Of a stretch of 64,000 nucleotides of DNA, positions 8,486 to 16,943 are shown in pieces. Source of the DNA: JALZKA01 sp963721645. Its GTDB lineage: Bacteria; Actinomycetota; Thermoleophilia; Solirubrobacterales; 70-9. Position 1 is the first letter of the stretch; every line of letters starts with the position of its first letter. The stretch is from assembly GCA_963721645.1 (NCBI GenBank), contig CAVRJK010000002.1:992001-1056000 (forward strand), given 5' to 3'. A program made the position numbers and the translations under genes. The notes beneath the pieces are model-generated. The model did not search any database and had not been told where the DNA came from. It saw nothing but the letters and a program-made list of their open reading frames with translations.

Positions 8486-8491
8486 TAGAAT
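8486..8491 (+). promoter_or_regulatory. Candidate -10 hexamer (TAGAAT), leaderless proC
   Basis: TAGAAT ends 7 bases before GTG 8499 and no ribosome-binding site is visible, so proC and the genes behind it probably start from a leaderless message. Confidence 0.55.
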
Positions 8492-8498
8492 CCGGGCC

Positions 8499-9251
8499 GT
8501 GAAGCTCGGGTTCGTCGGCGCGGGAAATATGGCGGCTGCCATGGCCCGCGGCTGGGCGCGCTCTCCTGACGGGCCCCAGATGTTCTTCACCGACCTGGAT
8601 GCCGAGCGAGCGCAAAGTCTCGCGGCTGAGGTGGGAGGTGAGACGCGGGGTGACCTGAAATCGCTTGTCGCAGACTGCGACGCCTTGCTGCTTGCCGTCA
8701 AGCCCGCGGCGCTCGAGTCGGTTGCCGGCGATCTGGGGGGCAAGGCGCCTCCAATTCTCTCGGTGATCGCAGCGACCTCCGTGGAGCGCATCAATCAGTT
8801 ATTTCCCGGCGTTCCGGTATTGCGCGTGATGCCCAATCAGCCCGCCGAAGTCGGGCGCGGCGTCATGGTCCACGCGGCGCCTCAGCCGGGCGCGGAGGCG
8901 CTGGTCCAGCTGCTGCCCGCGCTCGGCAGCACGTTCGAGCTGCCGGAGGAGACGATCGACGCCGCTATGGCGGTCATGTCGTGTGCGCCCGCCTATGTCG
9001 CGCTCTTCGCGGAGGCGTTGGCAGACGCGGGGTCCCAAGACGGTCTTGAGCCGGCGTTGTCACTGGAACTCGTCGCTGGAACCCTGGAGGGCACCGCGGA
9101 GCTGCTTCGAGAGCGCGACCCCGAAGCAATCCGCAAGGCCGTCGCGCCTCCGGGGGGCGCCACGGAAGCGGGCCTCGACGCGTTGAACGAGGCGGGCTTC
9201 TCAGATGCGATCGAGAGCGCCGTCCAAGCGTCTCTGGCGAGGTTCAGGTGA
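8499..9251 (+). CDS. proC: Pyrroline-5-carboxylate reductase
   Basis: ProC reduces pyrroline-5-carboxylate to proline with NAD(P)H. The Rossmann start LGFVGAGNMAAAMARGW, the substrate-pocket VKPAALESV and the VLRVMPNQPAEVGRGVMVHA block are present. The C-terminal helical domain shows PPGGATEAGLDALNEAGF, matching the family's GGTT.AGL motif with Ala for one Thr. The GTG start gives 250 residues, slightly under the usual 260-270. Its stop overlaps the yggT GTG by four bases. Confidence 0.93.
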   Translation: MKLGFVGAGNMAAAMARGWARSPDGPQMFFTDLDAERAQSLAAEVGGETRGDLKSLVADCDALLLAVKPAALESVAGDLGGKAPPILSVIAATSVERINQLFPGVPVLRVMPNQPAEVGRGVMVHAAPQPGAEALVQLLPALGSTFELPEETIDAAMAVMSCAPAYVALFAEALADAGSQDGLEPALSLELVAGTLEGTAELLRERDPEAIRKAVAPPGGATEAGLDALNEAGFSDAIESAVQASLARFR

Positions 9252-9562
9252 GCGCTCTGGCCGCGATCGACCGGGTGGACGTGGCCAACTACGTCGACGC
9301 GCTGTTCACCGTGTTCCTGATCCTGATCATCACACGCATCGTCTTGAGCTGGATTCAGATGTTCAGGCCGATTCCCTACAACATGCCGCTGCGGGCCACA
9401 ATCGGGTTCGTCGAGGAGAGCGTCGATCCTTACCTGAACGTCTTCCGGCGCTGGATTCCTCCGATCGGCGGCGGTGGCATGGGTATCGATCTGAGCCCGA
9501 TGATCGGAATCATCCTGCTCCTCATCCTTCAGAGCCTGGTCGTCAACGCAATCGCAGGGTGA
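9248..9562 (+). CDS. yggT: YggT family membrane protein
   Basis: This 104-residue protein has two membrane helices (about 17-36 and 84-102) flanking a loop with the family's SWIQMFRPIPYNMPLR and DPYLNVFRRWIPP sequences. YggT proteins are found with cell-division genes; the molecular role is not settled. It overlaps proC and lspA by four bases on each side, so the three are one translational unit. Confidence 0.92.
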   Translation: MSALAAIDRVDVANYVDALFTVFLILIITRIVLSWIQMFRPIPYNMPLRATIGFVEESVDPYLNVFRRWIPPIGGGGMGIDLSPMIGIILLLILQSLVVNAIAG

Positions 9563-10071
9563 GTGCGACCGTGCGGGGCTCGAGCGCCCGCTCGTGGGGC
9601 TGGATGTTGCTCGTGACGGGCCTCGTCGTCGCCATCGACCAGATCACGAAAGCTCTTGTGGTCAATTCGATCGGGCGCGGCGAGACTCGCGAGGTCCTGC
9701 CGTTCCTCGACGTGGTCCACGTGGTCAACGACGGCGTCGCGTTCGGCTTCCTCGGTGAGTCGAGCCAGGGCGTCGTCCTTGCAGTCACATTCGCCGCCCT
9801 TGCGCTTGTGGTCGGCTGGTACGCATTCAACCGCGACCGGCCCCTTGCGTGGCTCGCAGTGGGCCTCCTCACGGGCGGAGCGATCGGGAACCTCCTCGAT
9901 CGCCTGACGCGTGAGGGCGTCATCGACTTCATCGACTTCCCAGCCTGGCCGTCGTTCAACGTCGCAGACATCGCGATCACCCTCGGCGCCGTGACGCTCG
10001 CGATCATCGCGCTCGCTGCCCCCAAGGTCGGTGAGAAGGCTGACGGAGATCCCGATCGCCCCTCGGGCTGA
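9559..10071 (+). CDS. lspA: Lipoprotein signal peptidase (signal peptidase II)
   Basis: LspA cuts signal peptides from prolipoproteins in the membrane. Four helices are visible. Conserved blocks are AIDQITKALVV, VVNDGVAFGF, GGAIGNLLDRL and the two catalytic Asp regions GVIDFIDF and FNVADIAI. GTG 9559 gives 170 residues; the longer open frame to 9205 is shadow coding in proC/yggT. The 3' end overlaps rluD by 41 bases. Confidence 0.95.
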   Translation: MSATVRGSSARSWGWMLLVTGLVVAIDQITKALVVNSIGRGETREVLPFLDVVHVVNDGVAFGFLGESSQGVVLAVTFAALALVVGWYAFNRDRPLAWLAVGLLTGGAIGNLLDRLTREGVIDFIDFPAWPSFNVADIAITLGAVTLAIIALAAPKVGEKADGDPDRPSG

Positions 10072-10780
10072 GCCGCCGGATGTCGTGATCGTCCACCGCG
10101 ACGATCACCTGGCCGTCATCAACAAGCCGGCGGGCCTCGTGGTTCACGCGGCACCCGGTCATCACGGAGTAACCCTCGTGGACGCCCTGGGGGACCTCCT
10201 GGGTGGCGGTGAGGACACCGAAAGGCCCGGAATCGTCCACCGGCTCGACAAGGACACATCCGGTCTCATGCTCGTCGCACGGAGCGATGACGCGCACCGC
10301 GCGCTTTCCGAGGCCATCAAGGAGCGCCATGTGGAGCGTGAGTACCTGGCCCTGATCCATGGCACTCCACGCTCGCGCTCCGGAACGATCGACGCACCGC
10401 TCGGCCGTGATTTCCGCGCGCCAGAGCGCCGGGCGGTCGGGGGTCGGGGGTCCCGGGACGCCCGGACACATTTTGAGGTGGCCGAAAAGCTCGGGCCCCT
10501 GACGCTCGTCACGGTCCGGCTCGAGACGGGGCGGACCCACCAGATCAGGGCTCACTTCGCCGCGATCGGGCACCCGCTGGTTGCCGACGGTCGCTATGGG
10601 GGAAGAAAGGCCCACGGACTCGAGCGCCAGTTCCTCCACTCGGCAAGGCTTGGGTTCACCCATCCGGTAACGCGAGAGAAGCATCGGTTCGAAAGCGACC
10701 TGCCGTCCGATCTTCACGACGTGGTTGAAGCCGCCAGAGCGGGCATGCCTCCGCCACGCCAGCCGAGACCTAGGGTCTAG
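10031..10780 (+). CDS. Pseudouridine synthase, RluD/RluA family, without S4 domain
   Basis: The catalytic block PGIVHRLDKDTSGLMLVA holds the essential Asp, followed by REYLALIHG, TVRLETGRTHQIRAHFAAIGHPLVADGRYGG and FLHSARLGFTHP. It converts uridine to pseudouridine in rRNA or tRNA. Length is only 249 residues because the usual N-terminal S4 RNA-binding domain is absent. The start (GTG 10031) lies inside lspA, so the missing part is not simply upstream. The target site cannot be predicted. The symbol rluD is often given in this context. Confidence 0.88.
   Translation: MRRLTEIPIAPRAEPPDVVIVHRDDHLAVINKPAGLVVHAAPGHHGVTLVDALGDLLGGGEDTERPGIVHRLDKDTSGLMLVARSDDAHRALSEAIKERHVEREYLALIHGTPRSRSGTIDAPLGRDFRAPERRAVGGRGSRDARTHFEVAEKLGPLTLVTVRLETGRTHQIRAHFAAIGHPLVADGRYGGRKAHGLERQFLHSARLGFTHPVTREKHRFESDLPSDLHDVVEAARAGMPPPRQPRPRV
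10771..10776 (+). promoter_or_regulatory. Candidate -10 hexamer (TAGGGT), leaderless
   Basis: TAGGGT ends 6 bases before ATG 10783 of the diguanylate cyclase. It lies in the last codons of the preceding gene, so the cyclase may be transcribed on its own. Confidence 0.45.
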
Positions 10781-10782
10781 GC

Positions 10783-11793
10783 ATGCCAGGCTCGGATCTG
10801 AACAGTCCAGCAAGGCTCGCCGCCGTGGCAAACACCGGGTTGGCGGACGCTCCTGCTACCGAGTCGATGCAGCGGATATCGCGCCTGGTTTCGCGTCTGC
10901 TCCGAGCACCGGTGGCCCTGGCAACCTTCGTCGACGACGAGCGTCAGTTCTTCGTCGCGGCGACCGGATTCGGCGTCGAGCCCTTCGCGTCACAGCGCCA
11001 AACGCCGCTCAGTCACTCGTTCTGTCAGCACGTGGTCCTGCGGGGCGAGTCGCTCAATGTCACCGACTCCCGCGACGAGGCGTTTCTTGAGGGCAACCGG
11101 GCCATCGATGAGCTCGGCGTAATCGCCTACCTCGGGGTTCCGCTCTACGCTCCCGACGGCGAGCTCCTCGGATCCCTTTGCGCGATCGACGGCAAGCCGC
11201 GCGCGTGGAACGACGACGATGAGGCGGCGCTCACCGATCTGGCCGAGCTCGTGACCGACGAGCTCCGCTATCGGGCGGCTACCGAGGAGAACCTCGTCTT
11301 GACGGCTCGACTGCGGGCGGAGGTGCGCCGAGACGAACTGACCGGGCTCGGTAACCGCCGATTCTGGCTGGAGCAGGCGACCATCCAGTTCGCCAGGGCG
11401 ATGCGGGATGGCAGTGAGGTATCCGTGATCTGCCTTGATCTCGACAGCTTCAAGGCCGTCAACGACGAGCAGGGACACGCGGCCGGAGACGACCTGCTCG
11501 TCGCGGTGGCTGAGATGTGGTCGTCACTCGTGCGAACGCCCGACCTCTTGGCGAGGTGGGGCGGTGACGAGTTCGTAATCATGCTCGGCGACTCCGATCA
11601 AACTCATGCGACCGAAGTCGCTCACCGCCTGGCCGCGGCGAGCTCGGAGCTGATTGAGGTCAGTGCCGGAGTCGCGCAGTGGAACCGATCAGAGACGGCG
11701 GAGGAGCTCTTGGAGCGTGCCGACGCCGAGTTGCTGGGAGCCAAGCGGCGTAACCGAGCCCCGGACGAGGAAGAGCCGGGCGGACGCGGCTAA
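10783..11793 (+). CDS. GAF-GGDEF diguanylate cyclase
   Basis: The enzyme makes the second messenger cyclic di-GMP from two GTP. A GAF sensor domain covers about residues 28-165, then a short helix leads into the GGDEF domain (about 180-325). The active-site motif GGDEF is intact at 260-264, and the inhibitory I-site RxxD (RTPD, 251-254) sits at the usual five-residue distance, so product feedback is expected. DELTGLGNRR and DLDSFKAVND are also intact. No membrane segment or EAL domain is present, so it is probably cytosolic. The window's RsiG-like protein at 27 kb is a possible target of its product. Confidence 0.93.
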   Translation: MPGSDLNSPARLAAVANTGLADAPATESMQRISRLVSRLLRAPVALATFVDDERQFFVAATGFGVEPFASQRQTPLSHSFCQHVVLRGESLNVTDSRDEAFLEGNRAIDELGVIAYLGVPLYAPDGELLGSLCAIDGKPRAWNDDDEAALTDLAELVTDELRYRAATEENLVLTARLRAEVRRDELTGLGNRRFWLEQATIQFARAMRDGSEVSVICLDLDSFKAVNDEQGHAAGDDLLVAVAEMWSSLVRTPDLLARWGGDEFVIMLGDSDQTHATEVAHRLAAASSELIEVSAGVAQWNRSETAEELLERADAELLGAKRRNRAPDEEEPGGRG

Positions 11794-11935
11794 CCTCAGG
11801 ACGTTCGACAAATCCACTACCCCGTGGATCCACGCTTGAAGGGCCCTGCCCGGCCCGGCCGCTTAGCGCAGCCGAAGACCGGGTCCCTTAAAGCGCCGCG
11901 GGCTTATTCAAGTCAAATCCGAAGGGAACAATCAA
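11794..11935 (+). promoter_or_regulatory. Leader region of rpsB-tsf
   Basis: This 142-base gap has imperfect stem potential: CCCGG near 11849 pairs with CCGGG near 11880, enclosing GGC/GCC pairs. It ends with a purine-rich GAAGGGAA before GTG 11936. Ribosomal S2 operons often carry autoregulatory leaders; I cannot match this one to a known class. Confidence 0.35.
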
Positions 11936-12847
11936 GTGTCAGAGCCCGGAGTCAGAGAACTCCTTCAAGCCGGTCTGCATTTCGGCCACCAGACGCGCCG
12001 ATGGAATCCGCGCATGCGCCCCTACATCCACGGGGAGCACGACGGTATCCACATCATCGATCTCCTCCAGACCGAGCACCTGCTCGCCGAGGCCCGCCGC
12101 TTTGCTGGCGAGATCGCCGGCAAGGGCGGCACCGTCCTCTTCGTGGGCACGAAGAAGCAAGCGGCTGATTCCGTCAAGGAATGGGCCGATCGCTGCGGAA
12201 TGCCTTACGTGAACAAGCGCTGGCTGGGTGGGCTGCTCACCAACTTTCACACGATGTCGAAGCGCATCGAGCGCCTTCACGACCTCCGCACGCTGGCGGA
12301 CGGCGGTCAGCTCGGCCTCCTGCCGACCAAGGAGCGGATGGCGCGCGAAGCCGAACTCGCCAAGCTCGAGTTCAACCTCGGCGGCGTCCGCGACATGAAG
12401 AAGGTCCCCGACGCGGTCTTTGTTCTCGACCTCAACCGCGAGACGATCGCCGTCGCGGAGGCCAAGCGTCTCCGCCTGCCGCTCATCGGCCTGGTCGACT
12501 CGAACGTCGACCCCGTTCCGATCGATTTCCCCGTGCCCGGCAACGACGACGCGATCCGCTCGTGCTCGCTCGTGATCAGCACGATCGGCGAAGCGGTCGA
12601 AGAGGCCGCGGGCAACTTCCGCGCTGCCGAGGAGAAGCGCCGCGCCGACGAGGAGGCAAAGCGTCAGCGCGAAGCCGAGGAGAGGGCCGCGCGCGAGGCC
12701 GAGGACGCCGCGCGCCGAGAGGCTCAAGAAGCCGAGATGGCTGCCTCCAAGGCCGCCAAGGCACAGGCCGCAGCCGCCGGCGGCGCAGATGCGCCTGCTC
12801 AGCCTGCAGCCGCCGCTCCCGCAACCCCGGAAGGAGGCTCCAAGTGA
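11936..12847 (+). CDS. rpsB: Small ribosomal subunit protein uS2
   Basis: S2 is a late-assembling protein of the 30S subunit. The signatures HFGHQTRRWNPRM near the start, GGTVLFVGTKKQA, RWLGGLLTNF and PLIGLVDSNVDP are present. It starts at GTG 11936. At 303 residues it is about 60 longer than the usual S2. The extra part (about residue 228 on) is an Ala/Glu/Arg-rich charged helix followed by an Ala/Pro tail, the kind of tail common on high-GC actinobacterial S2. It overlaps tsf by four bases. Confidence 0.97.
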   Translation: MSEPGVRELLQAGLHFGHQTRRWNPRMRPYIHGEHDGIHIIDLLQTEHLLAEARRFAGEIAGKGGTVLFVGTKKQAADSVKEWADRCGMPYVNKRWLGGLLTNFHTMSKRIERLHDLRTLADGGQLGLLPTKERMAREAELAKLEFNLGGVRDMKKVPDAVFVLDLNRETIAVAEAKRLRLPLIGLVDSNVDPVPIDFPVPGNDDAIRSCSLVISTIGEAVEEAAGNFRAAEEKRRADEEAKRQREAEERAAREAEDAARREAQEAEMAASKAAKAQAAAAGGADAPAQPAAAAPATPEGGSK

Positions 12848-13467
12848 GCGACACAAAGGTTTCAGCAGCCGACGTAAAGGCGCTTCGCGAACGCACCGGC
12901 GCGGCGATCATGGACTCAAAGTCCGCCCTGGCAGAGGCCGGCGGCGATCTCGACAAGGCAATCGAGATCCTCCGAGTCAAGGGTCAGGCATCCGCCGCCA
13001 AGCGCAGCGGCCGCTCGACCTCCGAGGGCACCGTCGCCACCTACATCCACGCGAACGGCAAGGTCGGCGTGATGGTCGAGGTCCAGTGCGAGACGGACTT
13101 CGTCGCCCGCAACGACGACTTCACCGAGTTCGCCCGTGAGGTCGCCCTGCACATCGCGGGCGCGCCCTCCGTGCCTCACTACGTCTCAGCCGACGAGATC
13201 ACCGACGAGGCCCGCGACGCAGAGCGCCGCGTGTTCCAGGCGAAGGCGGCCGAAGAGGGCAAGCCCGAGCACATCGTGGAAAAGATCATCGACGGGCAGC
13301 TCGCCAAGTGGTCCAAAGAGATCGCGCTACTCGAGCAGGAGCACATCCGCTCCGACCGCTACGAGGGCAAGACCATCGAAAAGCTCCGCGAGGAACTGGC
13401 TGCAAAGACGGGCGAGAACATCGTCGTCGCCCGCTTTGCGCGCTTCCAGGTCGGCGAAGAGGAATGA
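12844..13467 (+). CDS. tsf: Elongation factor Ts
   Basis: EF-Ts recycles EF-Tu by nucleotide exchange. The N-terminal UBA-like domain shows VKALRERTGAAIMDSKSALAEAGGDLDKAIE. The core has IHANGKVGVMVEVQCETDFVARND, where TDFV contacts EF-Tu. GTG 12844 is preceded by a strong GGAAGGAGG site, one of the few clear ribosome-binding sites in the window. The protein is 207 residues, the short form common in actinobacteria and Thermus. Confidence 0.96.
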   Translation: MSDTKVSAADVKALRERTGAAIMDSKSALAEAGGDLDKAIEILRVKGQASAAKRSGRSTSEGTVATYIHANGKVGVMVEVQCETDFVARNDDFTEFAREVALHIAGAPSVPHYVSADEITDEARDAERRVFQAKAAEEGKPEHIVEKIIDGQLAKWSKEIALLEQEHIRSDRYEGKTIEKLREELAAKTGENIVVARFARFQVGEEE

Positions 13468-13487
13468 CCCGGTCCCAGGCTCGCGCC

Positions 13488-13593
13488 TAGCCCGGTGCCA
13501 GGCACGGTGCCTGGCACCACGTCTAGCTGCCGGGACCGAAAGTGGTTCCGCGTAGCCCGGTGCCAGGCACGGTGCCTGGCACCACGTCTAGCT
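13488..13593. repeat. Two direct copies of a 41-bp unit, each with a near-perfect palindrome
   Basis: Identical 41-bp units lie at 13488-13528 and 13553-13593, separated by 24 bases. Each holds 12-base arms GGTGCCAGGCAC and GTGCCTGGCACC around one G (13494-13518 and 13559-13583). The pair sits between the convergent ends of tsf and the hydrolase gene, where it could also stop transcription from both sides. It resembles REP elements mobilised in other bacteria by IS200-like REP-associated transposases; no such gene is in the window. Confidence 0.85.
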
Positions 13594-13597
13594 TCAT

Positions 13598-15539
13598 TCA
13601 GCCTGACGGGACTTCGAGCGATACCTCGCGGCCGTCAATCTCGCCGGAGATCCTGAGGACGGTCGGGGGCAGGCCGAAGCTGAACCAGACCCCCTTGATC
13701 CTCAGCCCACCATCGTGCGGTCCGGGGCCATCGACATCGATCTCAGCCTTGACCGCCTGCGTTCCGAAGTCGTAGACACCGTCGCCCGATACCGCGACGT
13801 CCTCGGCGAAGGCCGCGTTTTTCAAAACGATGGCGACCGACGACGGGGTGCCGGGCCCCTGCTTGAAGGTGCCTCCACGCAACCCGGGGCCCTTCACGCC
13901 GCGCCGCTGAGAGAAGAAACGCCGGAAGGCGTCGGTAACTGCGGCAGCGGCCACGGTTGCCACCTTGCGATCGTTCTCGGTGGACTCGTCCTTGCCCGCG
14001 TTACGGATCTCGGCTGGCAAAGCGTCCGCGGCCAACTCCGGGAAGCGGCCGACGGCTGGGAGGGAGATGTCGTCGGGAGAGGATGCGCATGAGGTGTCCG
14101 ATGTCTCGAAGTTCTTGATGAAGCGGCGCAGGATCGAGATCGCGCATTGACTCCTGCCGGTGGTGACGACTGTGTGGTCGCCGTCGACGAACTCGATCAG
14201 TTCACTGCCCGGCCAGGCCGCCTCGATCTGTTCCGCTTCGCCGGTCGGCGTGTCCAGATCCAGATCACCCGACAGGATTAGCGCCGGCACGTCTCCGGAG
14301 AATGAGCCTTCGTCCCACGGCTCAACCGGGCCGTCCGGTGCCGGCCAGCGGATACACGGGTCGGGGCCGAAAAAGCCGTCGGGCAGCGGTGCGAGCCACC
14401 CTTCGACGGAGAATGGCGCGAAGGTGTCGTCGGGCAGATCGTCGCGGGCGTCCTCGAACGCCTGGGAACGGGTCGCGAAATCAGTCGACTTGTCCCAGGC
14501 AAAACTGTTTACGTCGGTGCAGTACCGAGCCCAGCTGAGCGCGGCCGAATAGACCTTGACCGGGCCTTCGTCCTCGAGGCCACGAGGTGCGTGCTCGGCC
14601 GCGAGGCGTAAGAGGGGCGCCTCGTCGCCCGTCTCGAGAGCGCTGGCGGCAGCGCCGATCTCGGAAAGCGAGACGTAAAGACCCTGGGTCGTCCACATGA
14701 GGTTCCAGGCAAGAAAGGTCTCGTCCACAACGACAGCCTGCTCGTCGCCGTGCTGGTCGAGCGCGGTTCCTTCGACCGGATCGGTGCGTAGTCGCTCGGC
14801 GAGCCAGTCGAGCCGTTCCATCACATCGATATCCGGCCCGCAGCTGAGCGAGCGCTCGCAGATCAGGTCAGCGGCCCGGTTGTGCGCAGCGACGCCCTTG
14901 GGGAAGAAGGGGTCGTAGCCGGGGATCGCGGTAGGCGAGTCGAGAACGGCGGAGCGAACCCGGTTCAGGAAAGCGCATCGCGTACGCCTGGACGTCGGTC
15001 GCCGCATAAGAGCCGCCAAAGAGGTTCAGCTTCTTGATCCTGAGTGCCTTGCGAACCTCCTCCAGATCGAGTGCCACATCGCCCGTCCCGTAGAGCTGGG
15101 CCTTGCGGCCGAGCGACTCGCCGCAGTCCCCGACGATTTCATCGCCGTGGGGCCCCGGCGAGGGGTGCTGGAGGTCGGGGCAGTTGAGCGCGCCCGACTT
15201 GCCGACACCGCGCTGATCGACGACGACGAACGCCTGACTGCGGAGAAGCGGCGCGAACACGAAATCCTTCAGATAGTCCGAATAGAACGGTTCCTGCGTG
15301 GCGCCGAGACCCGGCCCGCCCCCCGACGTGACGATCGCCTGGTTCGACTTCTTGCCGTCCGTCGGCTTGTAGTACTCGAAGAAGATTTTGATCTTCTTCG
15401 ACGAGGTGCCGAGCCTGTCCAGAGGCACCTTGACCGTGCCGCACTTGCCGCCGGGCGCTTCTTTGCACTTGAAGAAGTGCGGCTTGGCGCCATGTGCCGC
15501 AGGCGGGGTCGTTGCGACCACCGCTGCGATCGCGAGCAT
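13598..15539 (-). CDS. Secreted alpha/beta hydrolase (S33 peptidase-like), frame broken near 14965
   Basis: The protein starts at ATG 15539 with a signal peptide (LAIAAVVATTPPAAHGA) and continues as a tripeptidyl-aminopeptidase-type hydrolase: GGGPGLGATQ (oxyanion region), VVDQRGVGKSG, nucleophile GGSYAA, then Asp in GDLDLDTPT and His in GDHTVV. The C-terminal ~130 residues are a separate beta-rich extension I do not recognise. The first frame fails near 14965. Dropping one A of the AA pair there restores FPDRVRSAVLDS, the expected sequence. It is probably an intact gene in the cell, likely acting on peptides or esters outside it. Confidence 0.82.
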
Positions 15540-15616
15540 TAGAAACTTTCCGTGTCCGAACTTCCCCCAGATGACGGGAAGCTACCCCGAATTTCAACCG
15601 AATGCAAGCCCCGCGA

Positions 15617-15622
15617 TAGGCT
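15617..15622 (+). promoter_or_regulatory. Candidate -10 hexamer (TAGGCT) of pyrH
   Basis: GATAGGCT ends 10 bases before GTG 15633, giving a leader of only about 3-4 bases. The same GATAGGCT sequence stands before proS and the epimerase gene at 55.4 kb. Confidence 0.5.
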
Positions 15623-15632
15623 GCCGTCCCGC

Positions 15633-16358
15633 GTGGCCGAGCCTGTCTTTCAGCGGATCCTTCTAAAGCTCTCCGGCGAGGCGCTCATGGGTTCCCGCGA
15701 GTACGGGACCGACGCGGAACGGATCGAGGAGATCGCTCATCAGGTCTCCGGCCTGGCAAAGAGCGGGGTGGAGGTCGCCGTCGTCGTCGGCGCGGGAAAC
15801 ATCTACCGCGGACTGTCCGGCGCCGCGGTCGGGATGGATCGTGCCACCGCCGACTACATGGGCATGCTCGCGACCGTCCTGAATGCACTGACCCTGCAAG
15901 ACGCGCTCGAAAAGCAAGGCTCCTACACACGCGTGATGTCGGCGATCTCAGTGACCGAGGTCGCGGAGCCGTACATCCGCCGCCGCGCCATGCGCCACCT
16001 CGAGAAGGGCCGGATCGTGATCTTCGCCGCCGGCACCGGCAACCCGTTTTTCACCACCGACACGGCCGCCGCTCTGCGCGCGCTCGAGATCCACGCCGAC
16101 GCGATCCTGATGGCAAAGCACGGGGTGGAGGGCGTTTACGACTCCGACCCGACGGAGAACCCCGATGCCACATTCCTTCCCGAGATCACGCACATGCAGG
16201 CAATCGAGCAGGGCCTCGGCGTGATGGACTCGACGGCGCTCTCGCTCTGCATGGACAACGGGCTGCCGATCCACGTCTTCAACCTCGCCGATGAGAAGAA
16301 CATCGAGCGGATCGTCCACGGCCAGCGCGTCGGCACGATCGTGGGCGGCTCGCAATAA
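15633..16358 (+). CDS. pyrH: Uridylate kinase
   Basis: PyrH phosphorylates UMP to UDP and is allosterically controlled by GTP and UTP in most bacteria. ILLKLSGEALMG, VVVGAGNIYRG, MDRATADYMGMLATVLNALTLQDALE and FAAGTGNPFFTTDTAAALRA are the family blocks. GTG 15633 gives 241 residues, the normal size; the upstream open frame overlaps the signal-peptide region of the divergent hydrolase gene and is not needed. It begins the pyrH-frr-uppS-cdsA-dxr-rseP run found in many bacteria. Confidence 0.95.
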   Translation: MAEPVFQRILLKLSGEALMGSREYGTDAERIEEIAHQVSGLAKSGVEVAVVVGAGNIYRGLSGAAVGMDRATADYMGMLATVLNALTLQDALEKQGSYTRVMSAISVTEVAEPYIRRRAMRHLEKGRIVIFAAGTGNPFFTTDTAAALRALEIHADAILMAKHGVEGVYDSDPTENPDATFLPEITHMQAIEQGLGVMDSTALSLCMDNGLPIHVFNLADEKNIERIVHGQRVGTIVGGSQ

Positions 16359-16367
16359 GGTTGCGCA

Positions 16368-16943
16368 ATGACTGAAGACGACGCAATTTCGGACGTGCTC
16401 CTCGACGAGGCCGAGGAGCGCATGAACAAGTCGGTGGAGTCCTGTCGCAATGAGCTTGCGACCGTCAGGACCGGGCGTGCGAGTCCTCATCTGCTCGATC
16501 GGATCGTCGTCGACTACTACGGTGCCGACACTCCCTTGAAACAGCTCGCGAACGTCGCTGCGACGGATGCGCGTCTGCTCACGCTGACGCCCTTTGACAA
16601 GAACTCGATCGGCCTGATCGAGAAGGCGATTCAGGAGTCCGACCTCGGGCTTACGCCGTCGAACGACGGCAACGTGATCCGCCTCCAGATTCCAGACCTC
16701 ACCGAGGAGCGCCGGCGCGAGATGGTCAAGGTGGTTCACGGCGTGGGAGAAGGCGGAAAGATCTCTGTCCGCAACGTTCGCCGCGACGTCATGCACGATC
16801 TGCGAGAGCTCAAGAAGGATGGCGAGATCGGTGAGGACGACGAACGCAGGGCCGAATCGGAGTTGCAGCGACTGACCGACGAGGCGATCAAGGGGATCGA
16901 CGGGGCCCTCAAGGCCAAGGAAGAAGAGATCCTGGAAGTGTGA
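16368..16943 (+). CDS. frr: Ribosome recycling factor
   Basis: RRF splits post-termination ribosomes together with EF-G. The sequence has the three-helix bundle hallmarks: MNKSVESCRNELATVRTGRASPHLLD near the start, TPLKQLANV in the small domain, and ERRREMVKVV...ISVRNVRRDV in the last helices. At 191 residues it is typical. It lies 9 bases after pyrH and overlaps the uppS GTG by four bases. Confidence 0.96.
   Translation: MTEDDAISDVLLDEAEERMNKSVESCRNELATVRTGRASPHLLDRIVVDYYGADTPLKQLANVAATDARLLTLTPFDKNSIGLIEKAIQESDLGLTPSNDGNVIRLQIPDLTEERRREMVKVVHGVGEGGKISVRNVRRDVMHDLRELKKDGEIGEDDERRAESELQRLTDEAIKGIDGALKAKEEEILEV

Noticed and set aside
13488..13593. Minimal CRISPR array
   Set aside because: There are only two repeats, each palindromic over its centre, with one 24-base spacer and no cas genes nearby.
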